DNA of 34,239 bases from positions 1-34,239 of IMG/VR virus record IMGVR_UViG_3300011114_000296; one strand, given 5' to 3'. Below, in pieces: positions 4,492 to 10,318 of the stretch. A program made the position numbers and the translations under genes. The notes under the pieces were generated by a model. The model made no database searches, had not been told where the DNA came from, and worked only from the letters and a program-made list of their open reading frames with translations. This stretch comes from a virus. Each line of letters begins with the position of its first letter. Within the stretch, counting starts at the first letter, position 1.

Positions 4492-6116
4492 ATTATTTGT
4501 CAGTTTGTAGTGGAATTGAGGCGGCCACAGTGGGCTGGCATTCTTTAGGCTGGAAACCTGTTGCCTTTTCTGAGATTGAAAAATTCCCATGTTCTGCATT
4601 GGCGCACCATTATCATGATGTGCCTAACTGGGGAGATATGACTAAATTTAAGGAGTGGCCAAATGCTTGTGTATGCAGGGAATTGGGACACGCCGAAAAA
4701 GGGGAGAGCGGAACGAGTTCATCGATGGAAGTTGCTAGACGACGCAATTCCAACGCTAACCAGAACGGCAGGAAGCGGATCGACGAACGACGCAGTATTG
4801 GTGGTTTATGCGGAACAGTTAAAGGAGTTTGCAATGAATGCGGAGGCACAATTGTCGATGTTCTCGTCGGAGGAACCCCCTGCCAATCTTTCAGTGTCGC
4901 AGGACTCAGAAAAGGATTGGCAGACCCGCGTGGCAACCTCATGCTTACGTATCTTGCCATTGCTGCAAAGTATAGCCCCGAGTGGTTGGTTTGGGAAAAC
5001 GTGCCCGGCGTCTTGTCCAGTAACGGAGGACGAGATTTTGCCAGCCTCCTTCGAGGGATGGGGCAACTCGGGTATGGGTTCGCCTACCGAATTCTTGACG
5101 CTCAACACTTTGGAGTTCCCCAGCGACGCCGTCGCGTGTTCGTTGTCGGATGTCTTGGAGGTTGGCAACGTGCCGCAGCGGTTCTTTTTGAGCGCCACAG
5201 CTTGCAAAGGCATACTGCGCCGCGCAGAGAAGCGGGGGAAAAAATTGCCGGAACAATTGCAAGCCTCTTTGGAACAGGTGGCGCAGACTACGATACAAAA
5301 GAACTGATCGGAGGGATTGATTACGAGAACAACGGTCATGGCCCTACTGGCCCTACTGACCCTTTGCTGAAAGGTTCGCCGACCGGTGGCGGCAGACCGT
5401 TACCTGCTATTGTTCAAGCTCACCGTCAGGTTGCGTTTGGCGAATACGTTAACGATGACACGGCTTCGGCGATGAAGATGCGTGATTACAAAGATGCAAC
5501 TGATCTTGTGACGCACTCCCTTCGCGGTGAAGGCTTTGACGCCAGCGAGGACGGAACGGGGAGAGGGACGCCGTTGGTGCCGGTGGCGTATTCAATCCTC
5601 GGCAACGCCATTGGTCGCCAGGACCATAACGGCCCGAACGGGCATTGTATTTCGGAAGAAGTAGCACCGACTCTGGACAAAACTGCGGTGCATGGCGTGG
5701 CAACTACTTTTAGGGCAAAGGCATCTTTTGATCTTGGGGTTGGGATTGATGTTAGCGGCACGTTAGAGGCCATTAATCCGACTGCCGTGGTTGCTGCTTT
5801 TAAGGGTAATCAAGGCAGTGCGGCTGGCAGCATTGGTTACAGCGAGCACGTTGCTCCTACATTATCAAATAACACACCAACCCTAATGCAGACAATGCAA
5901 GTGCGCCGCCTTACTCCTCGCGAGTGTGAACGCTTGCAAGGGTTCCCTGATGATTACACTTTAGTGCCGCACAACGGAAAAATAGCCGCTGATGGGCCGC
6001 GCTACAAGGCACTTGGCAACAGCATGGCGGTGCCAGTAATGGCATGGATCGGTAAACGAATTCAACAAGTGGAGGAAATAACATGCACCACAAAGCGAAA
6101 ATACCATTCAGCATAG
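4488..6116 (+). CDS. orphan DNA (cytosine-5) methyltransferase
   Basis: A 542-aa C5-methyltransferase. Motif I is SVCSGIEAATVGW (5-17), motif IV is GGTPCQSFS with catalytic C132, motif VI is ENVPG (170-174), motif VIII is QRRRRVFVVG (212-221), motif IX is RRLTPRECERLQGFP (about 474-488) and motif X is ALGNSMAVPV (about 508-517). The 250-residue variable region between VIII and IX should hold target recognition. Residues about 61-120 form an insertion before motif IV with C61, C63, C108, C115 and C118. No cognate restriction enzyme is visible, so protection of phage DNA from host restriction is likely. A second gene lies in another frame inside it. ATG 4488 overlaps the previous stop (ATGA). 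Confidence 0.95.
   Translation: MNYLSVCSGIEAATVGWHSLGWKPVAFSEIEKFPCSALAHHYHDVPNWGDMTKFKEWPNACVCRELGHAEKGESGTSSSMEVARRRNSNANQNGRKRIDERRSIGGLCGTVKGVCNECGGTIVDVLVGGTPCQSFSVAGLRKGLADPRGNLMLTYLAIAAKYSPEWLVWENVPGVLSSNGGRDFASLLRGMGQLGYGFAYRILDAQHFGVPQRRRRVFVVGCLGGWQRAAAVLFERHSLQRHTAPRREAGEKIAGTIASLFGTGGADYDTKELIGGIDYENNGHGPTGPTDPLLKGSPTGGGRPLPAIVQAHRQVAFGEYVNDDTASAMKMRDYKDATDLVTHSLRGEGFDASEDGTGRGTPLVPVAYSILGNAIGRQDHNGPNGHCISEEVAPTLDKTAVHGVATTFRAKASFDLGVGIDVSGTLEAINPTAVVAAFKGNQGSAAGSIGYSEHVAPTLSNNTPTLMQTMQVRRLTPRECERLQGFPDDYTLVPHNGKIAADGPRYKALGNSMAVPVMAWIGKRIQQVEEITCTTKRKYHSA
4834..5307 (+). CDS. overprinted gene inside the methyltransferase (157 aa)
   Basis: This gene lies wholly within the methyltransferase gene in the +1 frame. 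ATG 4834 has AAAGGAG at 4821-4827 with a 6-nt spacer. An earlier in-frame ATG at 4663 also has AAGGAG 7 nt upstream and would give 214 aa. The protein opens MNAEAQLSMFSSEEPP, has a WFGKTCPASC segment, a GNSGMGSP loop, TLNTLEFPSDAVACSLSDVL, and ends with a basic helix containing ACKGILRRAEKRGKKLP. I recall very similar segments in phage hypothetical proteins encoded at methyltransferase loci; that is memory, not a search. The region also encodes methyltransferase motifs IV-VIII in frame 0, so both frames are constrained. Function unknown; a link to modification or anti-restriction is plausible. Confidence 0.7.
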   Translation: MNAEAQLSMFSSEEPPANLSVSQDSEKDWQTRVATSCLRILPLLQSIAPSGWFGKTCPASCPVTEDEILPASFEGWGNSGMGSPTEFLTLNTLEFPSDAVACSLSDVLEVGNVPQRFFLSATACKGILRRAEKRGKKLPEQLQASLEQVAQTTIQKN

Positions 6117-6241
6117 TGCAGGAAGCTAGGCACCAGCGGCAGCGGTTCGGCAGGGCATACTCGGTCATCGCGGCGTTTTACGATGTGTCAATGTGGACCG
6201 TTCGAGACTGGTGCGAGTATCGGACGAGGGTGGCGAGATGA
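6083..6241 (+). CDS. small HTH-like protein (52 aa)
   Basis: ATG 6083 follows GTGGAGGAAATAAC, one of the best ribosome binding sites in the window, and the ORF overlaps the end of the methyltransferase by 34 nt in another frame. The product is basic, with an apparent helix-turn-helix near residues 24-48: a first helix RAYSVIAAFY, turn DVSM, then a recognition-like helix WTVRDWCEYRTR. It may bind DNA near the replication genes. Its stop overlaps the next start as ATGA. Too short for confident family assignment. Confidence 0.65.
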   Translation: MHHKAKIPFSIVQEARHQRQRFGRAYSVIAAFYDVSMWTVRDWCEYRTRVAR

Positions 6242-6432
6242 ACGTCAAAAACGCCATCAGACCTGAAAACATGGTCTGCCCAAGCTGCGGCTGCAAGAAC
6301 TTCCAGACGGTCGAACGGGCGGCTGGGCAGTCGTTTGTCTGCAAGGACTGTCGCAAGACTTACAAGCGAAAATCAACTAGTGGATCCGGCGTTATTGCGG
6401 GGCCGGTTTATTATCGGACTCAAGAGCTATGA
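6238..6432 (+). CDS. zinc-ribbon protein (64 aa)
   Basis: MNVKNAIRPENMVCPSCG begins at ATG 6238 and overlaps the previous stop (ATGA). CPSC (14-17) and CKDC (35-38) flank a 17-residue loop and are followed by a basic RKTYKRK patch, a textbook zinc ribbon with nucleic-acid-binding character. The tail is Gly/Ser-rich and probably disordered. A longer ORF from 6193 exists but has no RBS. Likely a helper in replication or transcription; no specific partner can be read from sequence. Confidence 0.65.
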   Translation: MNVKNAIRPENMVCPSCGCKNFQTVERAAGQSFVCKDCRKTYKRKSTSGSGVIAGPVYYRTQEL

Positions 6433-6446
6433 ACCGAGGGGATAGC

Positions 6447-8561
6447 ATGACAGACACAGAGAAAGGCGCTGCAAAAGCCAGCGTCAAGAACAGCGAATTC
6501 CTGCAACTGCTCTATGCCGGTATTCCAGAGAAGTCTAGCCTGTGGGTTACCTCGTTCTACGGCAATCCTGATTTGACGGACAGCGGCAACTGGTTTGGGC
6601 GCCCATATCGCCCCGACAAGCACGCGCTGGTCGACTCAATGGTCACCGTAAATTCCTATTTCTCGGTGGCCGCACTCTCGCCGACCGCAGACGGGGAAGT
6701 GCGGCGCCGGAAGGCGAACTTTGAACAGATACTGGTCCTGGTCGCCGACGATGCGCTGATCGACGACATAAAAGGCACTGTGTCGTATGTGCTCAACACG
6801 TCACCCGGCAAAGCGCAGATCGGCATCTTTATCGACAAGGATGATCCTGACGCTAAAAACCGCAATCTGGTCGACTCGATCGTCACGCGCATGGCCGAGA
6901 ACGGTTTGCTGCGAGCTGACGCCAGCGGGAACAACAGTGTGCGTTATGTGCGCCTGCCGGTAGGTCAGAATCAGAAACCGCGGGAAACGGGGCCGTGGGA
7001 TCACCAGCTTGCAGTCTGGAACGCCGACTGCGTGCTCTCACTGGCCGATGCCGCGGCAGTATTCGGGATTGATGTGGACGAGCTGCGGAAGATCAAAGAG
7101 GCGGCGCCGGCCGACAGCAAAAGCTCAATCTACGATGGCCAGGCCGATCTGCTGCGTCTGACGGCCAGCAATATCGTGCGCGGCGAGCGGTTGCACGAAT
7201 CTATCAACGAGATGGCGTTTAGCCTGGTTGCCTGCGGCACACACCCCGGCACCGTGGTGAGCACGCTGCGCGGGTTGATGGAATCGTCACTGGTGGCGAA
7301 GGATGAACGCTGGAAAGCACGATACGACGATATCCCGCGCTCGGTGACGACGGCGGTGGAGAAACTGAAGGATGATAAAACGCTGGAAGTCACGCCGCAA
7401 AATCACCCGTTTGCAAATTTCTTGCCCTATGCGCTGGGCGATTTAGAACCCGACGAATTTATATTCGACGACATTCTGATCGCTGGCGTAACCCTGCTGG
7501 CCGGGTTCACAGGTATCGGCAAGACCACCGCGCTGGTGCCGTTGATGACTAAGGCGGCGCATTTGTGCGCGGCCGACGACGGGCTAAAGCCACTGCTACG
7601 CCGCAAGGTGATTTATGTGTCAGAAGATCCTAAGCAGGTCGTGCGGGTTCTAACCTCGATGCGGGTGGCCGGTGAGCTAACAGCCAGCGACGCAGAAATC
7701 AGCGAATGGTTCAAGATCGTGCCTGCCAAACGCATGGATGCGGCGTCCATCGTAAAAGTGCGGGAAATCTACGAAGCGATGGTCTATCGTAATAACTCCG
7801 CAAAATCGGGGTTTTTTTACGATGCGCTGCCGATCGTGGTGCTGGATACCAGTAATGCGACCATTGAGCTGGAAAATGAATCTGACAACTCAGAAGTCGG
7901 GAAAGCGGTTTCAACACTCAAAAGCGAGCTGGGTGGGATCCCGCTTATTATTGTGGCGCATTTAGCCAAGACGCTTAAAAAGGCCGATATCAGCGACATG
8001 ACCAGCCGCGGTGCCGGTGCTTGGGAAGGCGACGTTAATCAAGTGCTCTACATGACAAAAGAGGATGACGGCGCCCGGTGGCTGGACGTTGCCCAGGCCA
8101 AGCACCGGTTTGTTACCAAAGCCGACGGCATTGTGTTTCGCGCAGTCGCATCAGAAATAAAGGGTCGGGATGTGCTCGGAAACGAAAAAGACCTGTTTTT
8201 GATGCACTGTCGGCCGGAAATGGTGCAGAAGGGCGGTCGGGAGGCTATGCAGGAACAGTCAAAACAGGCCGCTGCGCGTAATAAAGAGATCGCCGAGCAG
8301 ATGGTTAAGGTCAGCAGGAAAAAGCGCGTGACGGCCATTCTGGACGCGCTGGCGGTCGGGGAATACAAAACCAAGAGCGAGCTGTCAAAAGACATGGGCG
8401 GCAGAAAGGATAATAACCTTGAGCTGATCGACCAGATGGTCAGCGATGGCTTAATCGAGCAGTTTGTGCCTGCCGCCAAGCGCGATAAGAATCATAATAA
8501 CGGCTATCGGCTGACCAAGAACGGGGCGCAGGAATACGGTAATTTAAGTAATGGCGTTTAG
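6447..8561 (+). CDS. primase-helicase (RepB-like primase + RecA-like helicase)
   Basis: A 704-aa fused replication protein. Residues 1-200 resemble RepB-type archaeo-eukaryotic primases (LNTSPGKAQIGIFID at 117-130 and VRYVRLPVG at 165-173). Residues 320-600 are a RepA/AAA_25 helicase core: Walker A GFTGIGKT (353-360), VSEDP (391-395), Walker B VVLD (464-467), sensor IIVAHLAKT and GAGAWEGDVNQVLYM. The C-terminal ~90 residues look like a winged helix (ILDALAVGEYKTKSELSKDMG). ATG 6447 is preferred to ATG 6429 because GAGGGGATAGC sits at proper distance. The phage encodes no polymerase, so this protein probably opens the iteron region just downstream, primes it and recruits host replication. Confidence 0.88.
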   Translation: MTDTEKGAAKASVKNSEFLQLLYAGIPEKSSLWVTSFYGNPDLTDSGNWFGRPYRPDKHALVDSMVTVNSYFSVAALSPTADGEVRRRKANFEQILVLVADDALIDDIKGTVSYVLNTSPGKAQIGIFIDKDDPDAKNRNLVDSIVTRMAENGLLRADASGNNSVRYVRLPVGQNQKPRETGPWDHQLAVWNADCVLSLADAAAVFGIDVDELRKIKEAAPADSKSSIYDGQADLLRLTASNIVRGERLHESINEMAFSLVACGTHPGTVVSTLRGLMESSLVAKDERWKARYDDIPRSVTTAVEKLKDDKTLEVTPQNHPFANFLPYALGDLEPDEFIFDDILIAGVTLLAGFTGIGKTTALVPLMTKAAHLCAADDGLKPLLRRKVIYVSEDPKQVVRVLTSMRVAGELTASDAEISEWFKIVPAKRMDAASIVKVREIYEAMVYRNNSAKSGFFYDALPIVVLDTSNATIELENESDNSEVGKAVSTLKSELGGIPLIIVAHLAKTLKKADISDMTSRGAGAWEGDVNQVLYMTKEDDGARWLDVAQAKHRFVTKADGIVFRAVASEIKGRDVLGNEKDLFLMHCRPEMVQKGGREAMQEQSKQAAARNKEIAEQMVKVSRKKRVTAILDALAVGEYKTKSELSKDMGGRKDNNLELIDQMVSDGLIEQFVPAAKRDKNHNNGYRLTKNGAQEYGNLSNGV

Positions 8562-8726
8562 GGAACCGCATGTAACCGAGTGCCTATTTTTTAAGCAGTT
8601 GTATGCGGTTCCCGTACATGCGGTTTCCCTTAAGGGTAAAAACCTCGGGAACCGCATCTTTGTTGATGCAGTTCCCAATTCACCCGATGTTCTGGGAACC
8701 ACATGAAACCGCATGAAACCGCATGA
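8561..8726 (+). repeat. iteron cluster, candidate replication origin
   Basis: Eight copies of an AACCGCAT-type core fall in 166 bp. Forward copies start at 8564, 8650, 8697 (AACCACAT), 8707 and 8717; inverted copies start at 8603, 8618 and 8666 (ATGCAGTT). The last three forward copies are tandem at exactly 10-bp period, one helical turn. Several copies extend to GGGAACCGCAT and its complement, and 8647-8657 with 8666-8676 can pair as an 11-bp hairpin with one mismatch. Short A/T runs (8586-8593, 8637-8642) could be melting sites. Position beside the primase-helicase gene fits an origin. It fills the 184-bp gap to the next gene. Confidence 0.7.
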
Positions 8727-8745
8727 ACACTTTTAGGGGTAAGAC

Positions 8746-9054
8746 ATGACACCAACCCAACGCAGTCTGGCCGCTCTCCGCGAACTCGGTTATCTGGTCG
8801 AAGTCGTCGAAAAATGGAATTCGTTTACCCGAACGCGTAAGGATCTTTGGGGCTGGGCCGATCTGCTGGCCATCCGGCGCGGCGAGGTGCTCGCGGTCCA
8901 AGTCACCAGCGAGGGCGTGGCCAACAGGGTCAAAAAGGTTACGGACTCGGAAACCATCGCCCGGGTGCGCGAGGCTGGGGTTCGGGTCGAGGTTCACGGT
9001 TGGCGTAAGAACGTAAAAGGGCGCTACGTGCAGCGAATTGTCGATTTATCCTAA
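8746..9054 (+). CDS. PD-(D/E)XK-like (resolvase-fold) protein with degenerate active site
   Basis: A 102-aa protein of a common small phage family. An N-terminal helix (RSLAALRELGYLVEVVEKW) is followed by a conserved RKDLWGWADLLAIR segment, the strand GEVLAVQVTS, a basic Asn/Arg/Lys helix and a closing EVHGWRK. The arrangement D(n)-x-ExK of small VRR-NUC or Holliday-resolvase folds is mimicked, but the usual ExK is QVT here, so catalysis is doubtful or metal binding differs. ATG 8746 has AGGGGTAAGAC upstream. Being next to the origin candidate, it may help process replication or recombination intermediates. Fold assignment is by pattern only. Confidence 0.65.
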   Translation: MTPTQRSLAALRELGYLVEVVEKWNSFTRTRKDLWGWADLLAIRRGEVLAVQVTSEGVANRVKKVTDSETIARVREAGVRVEVHGWRKNVKGRYVQRIVDLS

Positions 9055-9058
9055 ATTT

Positions 9059-9087
9059 TTGACTTGCACGCGAAATTATTGTGCACT
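9059..9087 (+). promoter_or_regulatory. possible promoter/operator after the early plus operon
   Basis: TTGACT (9059-9064) is followed 17 nt later by TGCACT (9082-9087), a good -35 with a poor -10. TGCAC at 9065-9069 and GTGCA at 9081-9085 form an inverted repeat around the spacer, so the site may be an activator- or repressor-dependent promoter for the late genes. It lies in the only sizeable gene-free gap (9055-9201) upstream of the packaging and virion genes. Confidence 0.35.
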
Positions 9088-9136
9088 AAACTGGCTGGGC
9101 GCTGATCTCCTCCGTGAAGCGCATCCCTACCCGCTA

Positions 9137-9181
9137 AACGGCGACTTGAGCGATGCGGGCGCTCACCCGGCGGTCGCCGTT
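9137..9181 (+). other. nested hairpin in the late leader
   Basis: AACGGCGAC (9137-9145) pairs perfectly with GTCGCCGTT (9173-9181), and inside it TGAGCG (9147-9152) pairs with CGCTCA (9160-9165) around a 7-nt loop. The bulge is one-sided (1 nt versus 7 nt). No U-tract follows. It ends 20 nt before ATG 9202 and does not fit a tRNA. It may be a leader control element, mRNA 5' stabiliser, small RNA or protein-binding site such as a packaging signal. The structure is read directly; the role is unknown. Confidence 0.6.
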
Positions 9182-9201
9182 GCCTTACGAAAGGGCGCTT
9201 G

Positions 9202-9567
9202 ATGGATCATCAGAAGAACGCCGCGCTGTTTGTGTCTGTGCTGTTTCATAGCGGCACGAACGCCCATTTCATGCACTTGCAGACGAAAAGCTACAGCGAG
9301 CACAAGGCGCTTCAGAAATACTATGAAGGCATCGTTGACATTGTGGACCGCTGGGCTGAGGCGTTTCAAGGTTGCTACGATGTGATCGAAACGTATCCGG
9401 CCGATTTTCATATTGCCAAGTCACCGCTGAAATATCTGGAACAGATTAAAAATTTTGTGGACTCGATCCGCAAAGTGCTGCCGGACGACACGCAACTTCA
9501 GAACATTATCGACGAAACATCTGAGCTGATTGACTCGACGATTTACAAGCTGAAGGTATTGAAGTAA
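9202..9567 (+). CDS. DUF5856-like helical phage protein
   Basis: A 121-aa, mainly helical protein. The early FVSVLFHSGTNAHFMHLQTKSYSEHKALQKYYEGIVDIVDRWAE run fits DUF5856-type phage proteins, small four-helix bundles resembling ferritin-like folds. His and Glu residues at helix positions (H17, H23, H26, H35, E43) could bind metal, but that is unproven. AAAGGG at the right distance supports ATG 9202; the codon before it is TTG and is not needed as a start. Stop and next start overlap as TAATG, beginning a chain of coupled small genes that leads into the terminase. Confidence 0.7.
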   Translation: MDHQKNAALFVSVLFHSGTNAHFMHLQTKSYSEHKALQKYYEGIVDIVDRWAEAFQGCYDVIETYPADFHIAKSPLKYLEQIKNFVDSIRKVLPDDTQLQNIIDETSELIDSTIYKLKVLK

Positions 9568-9857
9568 TGGCCGACATTGAGAAACTGGTCGCCGCATTGA
9601 TGGCATCAGAAAATCAAGATCGCGCAATGAAAATGCGGATTCAAGGCGGCGGCGGCTATGACAATGCTCGCGGCGCCAGCTTGTTAAGTGGTGGTGGTCG
9701 GGCAACGCTCGATATTCCGGTTTCTGATCGGTTGACGGTATCGCCGTGGTTTGGCGGTGGTGGGGCAACAGGTAAAGTGCCGACACCGCAAGGCGACTTC
9801 AAGATCAACAAATTCGATCCGCAGTTTGGGGTCGGATTAAATTACAAGTTTGATTGA
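9567..9857 (+). CDS. hypothetical Gly-rich protein with beta-barrel-like C-terminus
   Basis: A 96-aa protein. The first 25 residues are helical and charged. Then comes a Gly-rich stretch (IQGGGGYDNARG, LLSGGGRATL) and alternating hydrophobic/polar strands ending in FGVGLNYKFD, which looks like the closing strand of an outer-membrane-type beta structure. No signal peptide is seen. Its start overlaps the previous stop (TAATG). Possibly a minor virion or accessory protein; family not recognised with confidence. Confidence 0.6.
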   Translation: MADIEKLVAALMASENQDRAMKMRIQGGGGYDNARGASLLSGGGRATLDIPVSDRLTVSPWFGGGGATGKVPTPQGDFKINKFDPQFGVGLNYKFD

Positions 9858-9858
9858 T

Positions 9859-10029
9859 ATGCCTTCCAGCTCACCAGCTCAAACCCGCATGATGGCCGCG
9901 GCCGCGCATGATTCGAAGTTTGCGAAACGGGTCGGCGTGCCGGTTTCTGTGGCGCAAGATTTCAACCAGGCGGATAAGGGCAAGAAGCTGGCCGAAGCGA
10001 TGAAGCGGATGCCTAATCGCAAAGAGTGA
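9859..10029 (+). CDS. small conserved phage protein of the MPSxSPAQxRxM type (56 aa)
   Basis: A short ORF missed by length cut-offs. It begins MPSSSPAQTRMMAAAAHD, continues FAKRVGVPVSVAQDF and ends with the basic ADKGKKLAEAMKRMPNRKE. The pattern resembles tiny proteins (DUF3008-like style) often found just ahead of phage terminases. It follows the previous gene by 1 nt and precedes the small terminase by 19 nt. Very basic, so nucleic acid contact is possible. Function unknown. Confidence 0.65.
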   Translation: MPSSSPAQTRMMAAAAHDSKFAKRVGVPVSVAQDFNQADKGKKLAEAMKRMPNRKE

Positions 10030-10048
10030 TAAAGAGCGATTAAAACCA

Positions 10049-10318
10049 ATGGCAAAAGGAATAAAAACTGGCGGCGGTAGTCGGCAAGGTAAGCCGAACA
10101 AAACGACGCAAGACGTGCGTGCCGCCATTGCTACGTTCGCATCAGCAAATGTAAGCGAGATGAGCACATGGCTTGAGCAGATCGAAGATCCGGCCAAAAA
10201 ACTGGATCTTTTTTTGCGTGCTATTGAATATCACGTTCCCAAACTAGCGCGGTCCGAGGTCAGCGGGCCTGATGGCGGGCCACAGGTCGTTGAAGCTACT
10301 TGGCGGCTGGCCGAGTGA
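10049..10318 (+). CDS. terminase small subunit-like protein
   Basis: An 89-aa protein directly before, and overlapping, the large terminase. It begins with a basic Gly-rich segment (KTGGGSRQGKPNKTTQDVRAAI) similar to DNA-binding N-termini of many small terminases. Helical residues with a KKLDLFLRAIEYHVPKLAR motif follow, then a DGGPQVVEATW tail. Small subunits recognise the packaging site and stimulate the large-subunit ATPase. It is shorter than most. Its stop TGA lies inside the GTGA start of the large subunit, consistent with coupled synthesis. The RBS is weak. Confidence 0.7.
   Translation: MAKGIKTGGGSRQGKPNKTTQDVRAAIATFASANVSEMSTWLEQIEDPAKKLDLFLRAIEYHVPKLARSEVSGPDGGPQVVEATWRLAE

Noticed and set aside
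5340-5363. Short GGCCCTACT repeat in the methyltransferase as a possible slippage site
   Set aside because: Only two close copies of 9-10 nt exist and the frame stays intact, so there is no support for phase variation.
6377-6389. AACTAGTGGATCC, identical to 13 bases of a common cloning polylinker
   Set aside because: Only 13 bases match, the flanks do not continue as a vector, and the frame of the zinc-ribbon gene stays open through it. Treated as coincidence, though checking reads would be easy.
9105-9200. Possible tRNA in the gap
   Set aside because: The stems do not form a cloverleaf, and no T-arm GTTC-like loop or acceptor end is found.
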